Positions 46,257 to 54,930 of a stretch of 64,000 nucleotides of DNA are shown piece after piece. Position 1 is the stretch's first letter; every line of letters begins with the position of its first letter. Both the position numbers and the translations under genes were made by a program. The notes under the pieces were generated by a model, which worked only from the letters and a program-made list of their open reading frames with translations, searched no databases and was not told where the DNA came from. This DNA is from an uncultured Ignavibacteria bacterium (GTDB lineage Bacteria; Bacteroidota; Ignavibacteria; Kapaibacteriales; Kapaibacteriaceae), in assembly GCA_903939735.1 (NCBI GenBank), contig CAJAIA010000022.1, positions 62,001 to 126,000 on the forward strand. Reading direction: 5' to 3'.

Positions 46257-47537
46257 ATGGAAACTCGTTCTGTTCTTGTGTTCGCCTACTACTTCCCTCC
46301 TATGGGACTGAGTGGTGTTCAGCGTGTGACGAAGTTCATGAAGTACCTCCCGGAAAACGGGTGGCACCCACATATCATCACAACTGGCCCAACTGCCTAC
46401 TATGCGCATGACCCTTCTCTCCTTCAGGATATTGAAGGTCGGGACATAGCTGTGTATCGGACAAGTGGCACCGACCCTAACAGCATTGCAAGCGATCAAG
46501 GCACAGTGAAGATGCCTCGTGAATGGGTGCGGAAACTCTATCGAAAACTGAGCGATACGTTCTTCATCCCTGACAACAAAAAGGGTTGGGCGAAGCAGGC
46601 GCTTGAGCTTGCACGAGAGCTTGTCACACAACACGAGTTCGACGCGATCTTCGTGAGTGGTCCGCCGTTCTCTGCAATGATGGCGGCAGCTACATTGTCG
46701 GAAGAGACAGGGATCCCTCTCGTGGTTGACTACCGTGATCTATGGTACGGTAATCAGTTCCACTTCTACCCTACGCCGTGGCATGCACACCAGCATAAGA
46801 AGCTCGAGCATGACGTCCTCACGCATGCATCACGTGTGACGGTCACCAACCGTCGCATGAAAGAGTTCCTGCTGGCCAACTACAGTCATCTCAATCATGA
46901 AGAAGTGATGATCATTCCTCATGGGTTCGATCCCGAGGACATCCCAACGGAGCAGATCACACCCCGTCGTGATGGGACATTCCGTCTGACATACACTGGC
47001 ATCTTCTATGATGTCGTTACACCTGTTCCCTTCTTCAAGGCTGTGCGCAAGGCGCTACAGGCACGACCTGACCTATCGCTCGAGCTGCACTTCGCGGGCA
47101 TCCTCCGCGATGAATACAAGAAGGTCGCAAAGAAGATGGGTCTCGAGTCGATCATTCACGACCATGGATACTGCGCACACGCCGAGTCAGTACAACTGCT
47201 GCTCGAAAGCGACGCACTCTGGATGATGGTCGGTGCGACGCGAAACGCAGATACGATCTCGAGCGCAAAGCTCTATGAGTACTTCGGTACACGAAAGCCA
47301 CTTCTCGTAAGCGTTCCTAACGGAGCACTTCGCAAGGATGCAGAACGCTATGGAGCAGCATGGATCACGGATCCATCTGATATCGACGCGATTGCTCAAT
47401 GCATCATCGAGATGGCCGACGCGCACAAGCGTGGCACACTGCCACGTCCTGCAGAAGATATCGTGCAGCAATACGACCGTCGCGCGCTTACAGCGACACT
47501 TGCACGGCAGCTGGCGCTGAGCACCCGCGTGCTCTAA
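46257..47537 (+). CDS. glycosyltransferase family 4-like protein
   Basis: A 426-residue GT-B fold enzyme. The N-terminal Rossmann half begins VLVFAYYFPPMGLSGVQRVTKFMKYLPENGWHPHIIT, typical of GT4 enzymes that act on envelope polysaccharides. The C-terminal half contains IPHGFDPED, the Gly/Tyr strand FRLTYTGIFYD and the donor-site region SSAKLYEYFGTRKPLLVSV (the E of the EX7E-like motif in KLYEYFG). No membrane segment or signal peptide. It is last in the guaB transcript and ends directly against the convergent Fe-S oxidoreductase gene (no spacer). Confidence 0.88.
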   Translation: METRSVLVFAYYFPPMGLSGVQRVTKFMKYLPENGWHPHIITTGPTAYYAHDPSLLQDIEGRDIAVYRTSGTDPNSIASDQGTVKMPREWVRKLYRKLSDTFFIPDNKKGWAKQALELARELVTQHEFDAIFVSGPPFSAMMAAATLSEETGIPLVVDYRDLWYGNQFHFYPTPWHAHQHKKLEHDVLTHASRVTVTNRRMKEFLLANYSHLNHEEVMIIPHGFDPEDIPTEQITPRRDGTFRLTYTGIFYDVVTPVPFFKAVRKALQARPDLSLELHFAGILRDEYKKVAKKMGLESIIHDHGYCAHAESVQLLLESDALWMMVGATRNADTISSAKLYEYFGTRKPLLVSVPNGALRKDAERYGAAWITDPSDIDAIAQCIIEMADAHKRGTLPRPAEDIVQQYDRRALTATLARQLALSTRVL

Positions 47538-49571
47538 TCACGACGGCACGACAACGCGATCACGCAGAACCTCGGCGATGTCCTTAATCTGGACATCGTC
47601 AGTGCGTTCTGCTGCCTTTACACCGTCGGTGATCATGGTTGTACAGAACGGACAGTTTACAGCGATCGTTGTGGCACCGGTAGCAAGAAGCTCATTCGTG
47701 CGCACAATGTTTACGCGGTCGCCAACATGCTCTTCCATGAACATGCGTCCGCCCCCTGCACCACAACACAGACCGCGATCTTCCGAGCGAGCTGGTTCGA
47801 GAATCGTCAGACCAGGTACGTTCTCGAGCGCTGCACGTGGCGCCTCATACTCTGCGTTGTACCGTCCGAGATAGCACGAGTCGTGATATGTCACGGCTTC
47901 TGTCGATGCTGTTGTACGATCGATCACCAGTCGACCCGAAGTGATGAGCTCCTGAATGAACTGGGTGTGGTGGAGGATCTCTGCAGAGAACCCGAACTGC
48001 GGGTATTCATTCTTGAGCGAATTGAAACAGTGCGGACATGTCGCTACGATCTTTTGCACGTTGTAGCGTTGGAATGTCTCAACATTCGTCTTCGTGAGCA
48101 TGTCGGCGAGGTACTCATTACCCGTACGGCGCGCAACATCGCCTGTGCAATTCTCTTCTGTACCAAGAATGCGGAAGTCAACACCAGCGATCTGCATCAG
48201 TTCAGCAAATGCTCTTGTTGTCTTCTTTGCACGTTCATCATACGAACCTGCACATCCAACCCAGAACAACACTTCCATGGACGCATCTTCTGCGGCCGTC
48301 TTGATGCCCATGCCATCAGCCCAGTTTGCGCGATCGGCCTGACCGAACCCGCCCCATGGCACGGAGTTGGTTTCCATGTTGCCGTAGATGTCTGGGAGCA
48401 ACGCCGACTCGTCGTTGAACTGCGACTCCATCATGACCATCGAGCGACGCATACCAACGATAGCCGGCACGTGTTCGATGTTCACAGGACACTCCTGCAT
48501 ACATGCGCCGCAGGTTGTGCAGGCCCAGAGAGCATCCGGCGACACGTAGTCACCAATAAGCTTCTTATCCCAGACAGCTTGTTCCTCCGTCGTGAGCTCC
48601 TCACCATTGGCTTGCTTCAGGATCAGCGGTGCCTTGTCGAGCGTGCGATCATGAATAGCGATGATAATGCCGCGTGGATCGAGAACCTTCCCTGTTTGGT
48701 TCGCAGGGCATACGCTCGTGCAACGTCCGCAGTGCGTACATGTATAGCCATCGAGCAGCGACTTCCACGACAGATCTTCGATATCTACGACACCGAACTT
48801 CTCGACACCTTCGGCTTCGAAATCAATCTTCTCAAGGCTGTTTGTTGGCTCGAGTGGTCCGAGGAAGACGTTCGGGATCGACGTGAGAACGTGGAGATGC
48901 TTGGAGTATGGGAGGTAGTTCATGAAGGCAAGGATTAGCACTGCGTGCATCCAGAACGCAAGCTCAAACACGAACGGGGCGGCACCGCCAAGTCCTGCAG
49001 CAAGTACAGAACCGAGTGGCTGTGCGATCGGACGGACGGCCCATGAGAAGTCGCCGTTATGCACAGGACCTCGAAGTGCATTCTGCACCAGCAGCGACGT
49101 AACAATCGTAAAGATTGTGAGCAGGATCATACCTGCCTCAACCTTTTCGTGTTCTACCTGGAGGCGTCGAACCTTTGTTACATAGCGGCGCCAGAGTGAC
49201 ATCATCGTGCCCACGATGATGAGCAGACAGAACAGGTCTGTCAGGACGGTGATCACGGAATAGACCGGACCGAGGAAGTTAAACGACCACGAATCGTTGA
49301 GTCCTTCCAACACCATCTCGATTGCCGAGAACAGCAGCACGAGGAAGCCCCAGAAAATACCTGCGTGGATCGGACCCGCAACCTTATCGCGAAGGATCTT
49401 GCTTTGTCCGAAGCCAACCACCAGCGTTGTGCGTAGCCGCTCGCCGATGCGATCGAACCGGTTCTCGGGACGACCGACACGAAGCCATGCTATGAGACGT
49501 CGGGCACTCCTCGAAAAAAGTGCTGCCGCAAGGCCCAGTACGATGATGAAGATGATGTTCTTGAGTTCCAT
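47538..49571 (-). CDS. membrane Fe-S oxidoreductase with cytochrome-b-like and CCG domains
   Basis: A 677-residue redox protein. The N-terminal ~265 residues have about six membrane segments with candidate heme ligands (HAGIFWGFLVLLF; FWMHAVLILAFMNYLPYSKHLHVL), resembling a NarI-like domain. Two [4Fe-4S] motifs follow (CTHCGRCTSVCP and CTTCGACMQECP), then two cysteine-rich CCG-type domains (ATCPHCFNSLKNEYPQF; GLCCGAGGGRMFMEEH) as in HdrD/GlpC. This is the architecture of membrane-bound EtfAB:menaquinone oxidoreductases (EMO/DUF224 proteins), so a role in moving electrons from acyl-CoA dehydrogenase via ETF to quinone is plausible. Start at the ATG at 49571, with GGGGA about eight bases upstream. 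Confidence 0.85.
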   Translation of the reverse strand: MELKNIIFIIVLGLAAALFSRSARRLIAWLRVGRPENRFDRIGERLRTTLVVGFGQSKILRDKVAGPIHAGIFWGFLVLLFSAIEMVLEGLNDSWSFNFLGPVYSVITVLTDLFCLLIIVGTMMSLWRRYVTKVRRLQVEHEKVEAGMILLTIFTIVTSLLVQNALRGPVHNGDFSWAVRPIAQPLGSVLAAGLGGAAPFVFELAFWMHAVLILAFMNYLPYSKHLHVLTSIPNVFLGPLEPTNSLEKIDFEAEGVEKFGVVDIEDLSWKSLLDGYTCTHCGRCTSVCPANQTGKVLDPRGIIIAIHDRTLDKAPLILKQANGEELTTEEQAVWDKKLIGDYVSPDALWACTTCGACMQECPVNIEHVPAIVGMRRSMVMMESQFNDESALLPDIYGNMETNSVPWGGFGQADRANWADGMGIKTAAEDASMEVLFWVGCAGSYDERAKKTTRAFAELMQIAGVDFRILGTEENCTGDVARRTGNEYLADMLTKTNVETFQRYNVQKIVATCPHCFNSLKNEYPQFGFSAEILHHTQFIQELITSGRLVIDRTTASTEAVTYHDSCYLGRYNAEYEAPRAALENVPGLTILEPARSEDRGLCCGAGGGRMFMEEHVGDRVNIVRTNELLATGATTIAVNCPFCTTMITDGVKAAERTDDVQIKDIAEVLRDRVVVPS

Positions 49572-49600
49572 GACGATATTCCCCATTCCATTACGACGTG

Positions 49601-49608
49601 CGAAGATA
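49601..49608 (-). promoter_or_regulatory. probable -7 element (TATCTTCG) of the Fe-S oxidoreductase gene
   Basis: Same 8-mer as at 3378, 5847 and 59477. It lies 30 bases before the ATG at 49571. Confidence 0.42.
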
Positions 49609-49616
49609 CCAAACAG

Positions 49617-49624
49617 TAACTTTG
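49617..49624 (+). promoter_or_regulatory. -7 promoter element (TAACTTTG) of the CoA-transferase gene
   Basis: An exact TAnnTTTG match, 26 bases before the ATG at 49651. It overlaps the region of the divergent promoter at 49601. Confidence 0.6.
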
Positions 49625-49650
49625 TACTCTCCGTTCATCAAGGTGTATGT

Positions 49651-50928
49651 ATGTCAAATGTCGTTCCTGTTGACCTCGCCATACGCGCTATTCAGTCGGG
49701 CAATCGGCTTTATCTGCATAGTGTAGCGGCCGCACCTCAGACGTTGATTGCCGAATTGGTGCGGCAAGCGCCGCGCCTACGCGACGTTGAAATCGTCCAC
49801 CTCCACACCGAGGGCCCAGCCCCCTACGCAGCGCCCGAGTATGCTGAGAACTTTCGCGTTAACTGCCTCTTCATTGGGGGTAACATGCGGAAGGCCGTAC
49901 AAGAGGGTCGGGCCGACTACACACCGGTGTTTCTCTCAGAAATCCCGCATCTCTTCCGTGACCGGATTCTCGACATTGATGTAGCACTGATTCATGTGTC
50001 GCCGCCAGATCATCATGGATTTTGCTCCCTGGGTGTAACCGTTGAAGCAGCGCACGAGGCACTTCATTCAGCGCGTGTCGTTATCGCACAGGTCAATCCG
50101 CGCATGCCACGCACGCATGGCGATGCACTGATCCACAAGGACAAGCTCACGTATATGGTCGAGGTCGACGAACCGATCTTCACTGTCGAGCCTCCCGTCT
50201 TGGGTGAGGTCGAAACAGCCATCGGACGTCACGTGGCGGAACTTGTTGATAATGGCGCTACACTCCAGATGGGTATCGGGGCGATTCCCGACGCCGTCTT
50301 GCATCAGTTGTACGGACACAAGGATCTTGGAATCCATACGGAAATGTTCAGCGACGGACTCATTGATTTGGTTGAACGCGGCGTTGTAACTGGCGCGTGT
50401 AAAACAATCCACCCGCATAAAGTTGTCGCCACATTTGTGATGGGAACGCAACGGGTCTACGATTTCGTCCACGACAATCCAATGGTTGCGATGCTGGACG
50501 TGGCGTACGTCAACAATCCGACGGTGATTCAGCGTAATCCCAAAATGACAGCCATCAATAGCGCGCTCGAAGTCGATCTCAGTGGCCAGGTCTGTGCTGA
50601 CTCCCTCGGCACTGCTCCCTACTCAGGCGTTGGTGGCCAAGTTGACTTTATGCGAGGATCTGCACTATCGCCGGGCGGTAAGCCGATCATTGCATTGCCA
50701 TCACGGACATCAAAGGGGCTTGCACGCATCGCGCCGACATTGAAACCTGGTGCCGGTGTCGTGACATCGCGCGCACATGTGCACTACATCGTCACGGAAT
50801 ACGGCGTCGCCTATCTCCACGGCGCATCACTCCGTGAACGCGCACGCCGACTCATAGCAATTGCACATCCCGACGATCGCGAGATGCTCGAGCGGAGCGC
50901 TCGAGATCTTTGGAAGCTCACAGTGTAG
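49651..50928 (+). CDS. acetyl-CoA hydrolase/4-hydroxybutyrate CoA-transferase family protein
   Basis: A 425-residue class I-type CoA-transferase. The ATG at 49651 follows the promoter; the open frame upstream overlaps the divergent gene. The catalytic Glu231 lies in LGIHTEMFSDGLIDLVERG, preceded by LQMGIGAIPDAVL. GVGGQVDFMRGSALSPGGKPIIALPS and VVTSRAHVHYIVTEYGVAYLHGASLRERA are the family's C-terminal landmarks. It probably moves CoA between acetyl-CoA and another acid (acetate, butyrate or 4-hydroxybutyrate); which one cannot be read off. The GWxTD gene follows nine bases later. Confidence 0.92.
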   Translation: MSNVVPVDLAIRAIQSGNRLYLHSVAAAPQTLIAELVRQAPRLRDVEIVHLHTEGPAPYAAPEYAENFRVNCLFIGGNMRKAVQEGRADYTPVFLSEIPHLFRDRILDIDVALIHVSPPDHHGFCSLGVTVEAAHEALHSARVVIAQVNPRMPRTHGDALIHKDKLTYMVEVDEPIFTVEPPVLGEVETAIGRHVAELVDNGATLQMGIGAIPDAVLHQLYGHKDLGIHTEMFSDGLIDLVERGVVTGACKTIHPHKVVATFVMGTQRVYDFVHDNPMVAMLDVAYVNNPTVIQRNPKMTAINSALEVDLSGQVCADSLGTAPYSGVGGQVDFMRGSALSPGGKPIIALPSRTSKGLARIAPTLKPGAGVVTSRAHVHYIVTEYGVAYLHGASLRERARRLIAIAHPDDREMLERSARDLWKLTV

Positions 50929-50937
50929 GATGCAATC

Positions 50938-52236
50938 ATGAACCAGACCTTCGTTGCAATTGGCATGCTGGGCGCTGTTGTGGCTCCCAGCGCGCTCCTG
51001 GCGCAAGCGCCCGTAGCATCGCCATTCGTGATCGATGTCATCCATTCGCGCGCACCAGAACTACTGGAACGCCCACGGTGTGACGTCTACGCCGCCGTAC
51101 CCTATAGCCTCCTGAACTTCGTCGAGCTCGACACAGGGAACGTTGCAGAGTACACGCTGTCGACGATCATTCGCGACTCAACTGGTCGCAAACTTGTCGA
51201 CTCGTTGTATCGGCGGACAATCATCGAAGATGAGATTGCTGTGACACGGGGCAGCACAGGAGCAGCAGATAACTCGGTACGACGCTATCGTTTGCCATCA
51301 GGCACGTATCGTATGGAACTGGTGCTTCGCGACGTCTTCGGTAAACGCGATTTTTCGATATCGCAGAAGATCGTCGTCCCTGTGTTTCCTGAACAGGAAG
51401 CATCCATGAGTTCGGTCATGCTCGTTCGCGAGGTCGAGCAACGTGGATCACGTTATGCCATCACACCGTTTATCGGAGATGTGATCTGGTCGAAGGACAT
51501 GCAACTCTTTGCCTTTGTGGACTGCTACGTCCCACGAGGGATACCACGTGTTGGGCTCCAGTGGTCGATTACCGCTCCTGATAATCGTGAGGTTGCATCA
51601 GGCCTTGGCGAACCCGTTGATTTAAGCGGTAGCTCGACGCAGGCATTCGTTCCGTTAAGTCTACCGCAGCGTATGTTGCCGGGCACGTTTCAACTCCGCC
51701 TCCGTCTGCACACATTGGATGCCAGCGGGTCGATCGATACTACATCGACGCTCGCGGAACGAAGTCGCACCATCATCATTCCCCGCTCGTCATCGGGCGC
51801 TGTGCTCAGCGACCTCGCGAAAGCCATCCGACAACTCATCTATGTTGCCGACCAGGCTGATATCGACATGATCAACGCTGGTGCGACCGAGGCGGAAAAG
51901 CTTGTGCAGTTTGATGACTTCTGGAAGCGTCTTGATCCAACACCATCCACTGTTCGCAATGAGGCCTTTGAAGCCTTCTACGATCGCATCGAACAAGCGA
52001 ATCAGCGCTTCAAATCATACACAGAAGGATGGCTTACTGATATGGGGCGCGTCTTTGTGATCTATGGCGAACCCCTGCAAGTCGATCGTTTCTCAACGCA
52101 AAGCGGTATGTCTGTCGCGATTCGCTGGACCTATCCGAATAATCTCATGTTCACCTTCGAAGATGCCAGCGGGTTTGGCGACTTCCGCCTACGTACTCCA
52201 CTGCCAGCCGGTGCGAAGTATCGCTATCGGCGATAA
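50938..52236 (+). CDS. GWxTD domain-containing exported protein
   Basis: A 432-residue exported protein with signal peptide MNQTFVAIGMLGAVVAPSALLAQA. The C-terminal ~130 residues hold the GWxTD domain: the motif GWLTD begins at residue 364, followed by MGRVFVIYGEPLQVDRF and RWTYPNNLMFTFED. The domain is frequent in Bacteroidota/Chlorobi/Ignavibacteria-type genomes and has no assigned function. The middle (about 50-320) is beta-rich. It is probably co-transcribed with the CoA-transferase and ends at a strong terminator. Confidence 0.88.
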   Translation: MNQTFVAIGMLGAVVAPSALLAQAPVASPFVIDVIHSRAPELLERPRCDVYAAVPYSLLNFVELDTGNVAEYTLSTIIRDSTGRKLVDSLYRRTIIEDEIAVTRGSTGAADNSVRRYRLPSGTYRMELVLRDVFGKRDFSISQKIVVPVFPEQEASMSSVMLVREVEQRGSRYAITPFIGDVIWSKDMQLFAFVDCYVPRGIPRVGLQWSITAPDNREVASGLGEPVDLSGSSTQAFVPLSLPQRMLPGTFQLRLRLHTLDASGSIDTTSTLAERSRTIIIPRSSSGAVLSDLAKAIRQLIYVADQADIDMINAGATEAEKLVQFDDFWKRLDPTPSTVRNEAFEAFYDRIEQANQRFKSYTEGWLTDMGRVFVIYGEPLQVDRFSTQSGMSVAIRWTYPNNLMFTFEDASGFGDFRLRTPLPAGAKYRYRR

Positions 52237-52267
52237 CTGAACAACGAACATCGCTCTAATAACGAAA

Positions 52268-52299
52268 ACGGGCCGCCTCGCAGAAGCGAGGCGGCCCGT
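52268..52299. terminator. terminator hairpin between convergent GWxTD and Omp28-like genes
   Basis: ACGGGCCGCCTCGC and GCGAGGCGGCCCGT form a perfect 14-bp stem with an AGAA loop. On the minus strand it is followed by TTTTCGTT, so it is best suited to the leftward Omp28-like gene and may also stop rightward transcripts. Confidence 0.88.
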
Positions 52300-52318
52300 T
52301 GTAGTAAACGATGACGAC

Positions 52319-54781
52319 TTAGCGAGCCACAACAACCGTGAGGACTGCGCGATCTGTGCCGTTCGATGCGACGATCGAGTACGTGCCAGATGCAAGTGTA
52401 CCTGCTCCGATTGAAAGTGTTTCTTGGCCATTCACAGCGCCGTTGAAGATCGTTGCGACCGTGCGGCCAGCAGCGTCAACAACAGTCACGTTCATTGTGC
52501 CAAGACCAGCAAGACGAACCGATGAAGCGTCTGATACAGGGTTTGCACCAACGAGTGTGAGGCGGATTGCGCCTGTTTCGCTGACAACATCTGTTTCAAC
52601 ACTTGTTGTTGTGCTTGCACCACGAAGTTGGATCGTAGCCGACTCTGTTGCGTTTGATTCGAAATCAAGCGTTGCACCAAAGTTGTTCTTCGACTCAGTT
52701 GGAGCGAACATCACAATAACTTGGTGTGTCGCGCCAGCAGCAACCTTGATTGGGTTACCGTTAACTGGACGACCACCTGTAACGTCGAATGCTGTCGCAT
52801 CGACACCAGCAATGTTCACACCTGTGATCGCAAGTTCAGCGTTACCTGTGTTTGTAAGCGTGACGCTGAGTTCCTTCGTGTTGTTGACTGTGATCGTGCC
52901 GAAGTTGAGCGTGCTGACGCTTGCTGCGATCTTTGCGCCTTGTGCTTCTGCACCGAGGAGCCAATCCATAACCTTCTCTGTGAGGTTAACACGGACTGCC
53001 TCTGTCGCGATCATCTCTGGTCCGACTGAACCATACACAAGCTTACCACCGTACGTTGGCTCAACGCGAACCATCGCAATGTTTGCAGCTGCATTGTCGT
53101 AGTACAGAACCGACTTCGCCTTCGAGCCCGCAGTGAGCTTGAAGATGTCTGTGCCAAGCGCGTAGTACGGGTATGCCTGCGATGCTTGGTTACCTGTGTA
53201 CGTGATGCCATTACCAATCGGATCGCCAGCAGTACCCTTTACTGGGAACGTGATGATCGATGTCAGATTGCCGTTTGCATCGAAGTTGCCACGGAACTCA
53301 AACTTGTTGTACGCAAGGCCAACAACGTTTGCATAGAATGTGCGTGTTGCATCAAACGCAGTGTTTGTTGCATAGCGCTCATAGGCAGCATACATCGCTG
53401 CTTGTGATTGGATCCAGACACCCTTCTTTGCACGAAGCATGTTCTCGATGCTCGAGAGCGTACCTGCACGAAGATTCGTCCATGCACCCTCGAACGCGAA
53501 TACCGCAGCTTGGAAGCTGTTCATTGGGTAGTTCGTGAGGATTTCTGTAGCGTATGGCATGTAGACAACGTCAGGGCTGTACTTTGTCGAAGCTTGCGCT
53601 GCGAGCTGTGTGAGAGCGCCTGCGGCATCGCCACCAATACCATAATAGTTCACAACCTTCGCACCGTTCACGAGGTAGTAGATCGATGGAACCACGCCAC
53701 CGAGACCGTCTGTAGCAGCGATTGCAGCATTGACGTTCACGAAGATCGAGCGGTTAGGACCTGTTACCTTGAGTGTCGCAGAAGCTGTGCCGTTGCCAGG
53801 AACTGTGACCTTTGCAGGTGTAAGCTCAGCAGACATGCCTGCTTGCGTAAGTGCGTCAGCATTCGAAACGCTGAGGTCAACTGTTACTGGTGTTGAGCCG
53901 TTGTTCGTGAGGGTGACAGTCTTTTCGGCTGTGCCATTACGATCAATACGCTCATAGATGCCAGAGATCGAAGCTGTTGCCTTCGAAGCTTCGAAGTAGT
54001 CAAACGCTGCTGGTGTGTCATTCGTGATGCTTGCACCAGCTTGAATGATTTCAAGTGTTGCATTGTCTTGAATGAACGCGATACCATACAGGTTTGCTGG
54101 GTTCCATTCCTTGCCTGAGCCGAAGCCAGGGACGAATGTGTATGTCTTTGTCTCGCCGGCACCCTGTGTGATCTCTGTACCGTTCGCATCTGGGTACATG
54201 TACATCATTACATCACCAAACTTCGACTCACCGTTGCTGTTTGCAAGGGTTTGTGGAAGGTTTGCGATCGTAACTGTACGCTGCACTGTTGCGAAGAACA
54301 GCTTTGCACCTGAAAGTGCGCGGTCAGTTGTTACTGTTACGTCAACCTTGCCACCGTTCTGCTTCACTTCAATCTTCGCCATCGATGTTGGCGGGATCTG
54401 TGAAACAAGGTTGTTGATAGCGGCAACACCAGACGCTGGGTTGATGTTGAGCGTACCACCAACACGGAGATACGGAATACCGTTGATACCGTAAAGATCA
54501 TGACGGACACCTGGGTCGCGACCGTTCATTACGTTCCATGGATCGCCCGGTGCAGGGTAATTCATGTGGTAGCGAAGTGAAATGATGTCATTCTCGAGCT
54601 TTACGACAGTCTCGATGAATGGCGCTGCTGTTGCACATGGCGGGCATGTAGCACTTGTGAATTGTTCGAGCATCTTATAGCGCTTGTACTTACCCGTGAA
54701 TTGCGCGCTAGTTGAACCAGCTGCAATCACGAGCACGAGTGCTACGAGTGCGATCGAACGAAAGATTGAACCAGTTGACAT
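52319..54781 (-). CDS. Omp28-like thioredoxin-fold protein with T9SS sorting tail
   Basis: An 820-residue exported protein. Signal peptide MSTGSIFRSIALVALVLVIAAGSTSAQ, then an Omp28-related domain (about 30-240) starting KMLEQFTSATCPPCATAAPF, with a thioredoxin-type CPPC (46-49) and a GIPYLRVGG segment suggesting a cis-Pro loop. A middle beta-rich region resembles CARDB-type or choice-of-anchor domains (LNFGTITVNNTKELSVTLTNTGNAELAITGVNI near 630). The C-terminus is a T9SS type A tail (MNVTVVDAAGRTVATIFNGAVNGQ...LASGTYSIVASN...VLTVVVAR). GGT, GCT and ACA codons dominate, as in atpD, hinting at high expression. Single gene, terminated by the hairpin at 52268. Confidence 0.86.
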   Translation of the reverse strand: MSTGSIFRSIALVALVLVIAAGSTSAQFTGKYKRYKMLEQFTSATCPPCATAAPFIETVVKLENDIISLRYHMNYPAPGDPWNVMNGRDPGVRHDLYGINGIPYLRVGGTLNINPASGVAAINNLVSQIPPTSMAKIEVKQNGGKVDVTVTTDRALSGAKLFFATVQRTVTIANLPQTLANSNGESKFGDVMMYMYPDANGTEITQGAGETKTYTFVPGFGSGKEWNPANLYGIAFIQDNATLEIIQAGASITNDTPAAFDYFEASKATASISGIYERIDRNGTAEKTVTLTNNGSTPVTVDLSVSNADALTQAGMSAELTPAKVTVPGNGTASATLKVTGPNRSIFVNVNAAIAATDGLGGVVPSIYYLVNGAKVVNYYGIGGDAAGALTQLAAQASTKYSPDVVYMPYATEILTNYPMNSFQAAVFAFEGAWTNLRAGTLSSIENMLRAKKGVWIQSQAAMYAAYERYATNTAFDATRTFYANVVGLAYNKFEFRGNFDANGNLTSIITFPVKGTAGDPIGNGITYTGNQASQAYPYYALGTDIFKLTAGSKAKSVLYYDNAAANIAMVRVEPTYGGKLVYGSVGPEMIATEAVRVNLTEKVMDWLLGAEAQGAKIAASVSTLNFGTITVNNTKELSVTLTNTGNAELAITGVNIAGVDATAFDVTGGRPVNGNPIKVAAGATHQVIVMFAPTESKNNFGATLDFESNATESATIQLRGASTTTSVETDVVSETGAIRLTLVGANPVSDASSVRLAGLGTMNVTVVDAAGRTVATIFNGAVNGQETLSIGAGTLASGTYSIVASNGTDRAVLTVVVAR

Positions 54782-54865
54782 GCAGGCTCCCTTCGTGGAA
54801 CGAAAAAAATGATTGTGTTGATACAGTCGAAATCGTCTCAGAACGCCTTTTGACGGGCCGTAATA

Positions 54866-54884
54866 TAGGTTGTTCCAACCTATC
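54866..54884. repeat. perfect inverted repeat ATAGGTTG-TTC-CAACCTAT
   Basis: Eight-base arms with a 3-base spacer lie about 85-103 bases upstream of the Omp28-like start, in a 149-base gap after yidC. There is no T tract, so an operator or mRNA hairpin is likelier than a terminator. I see no TAnnTTTG box in this gap. Confidence 0.45.
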
Positions 54885-54930
54885 TACGGACGCCAAGTTA
54901 TCCCGAAATGACGCCATTGCGGCCGGGATG

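Noticed and set aside
45711-46634. A 307-codon minus-strand frame spanning the M24 peptidase and glycosyltransferase genes
   Set aside because: It crosses two well-supported plus-strand genes and its translation shows no family features.
47727-48938. A long open frame of about 400 codons antisense to the Fe-S oxidoreductase gene
   Set aside because: The minus strand here encodes conserved cysteine motifs of a known family. The antisense product is rich in Arg, His and Cys with no domain pattern, as expected from a shadow frame at this GC content.
52319-54781. The Omp28-like protein considered as a periplasmic thioredoxin of the TlpA/ResA type
   Set aside because: It is far longer, and its C-terminal T9SS tail points to export beyond the outer membrane. 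The CPPC segment matches the Omp28-related opening better.
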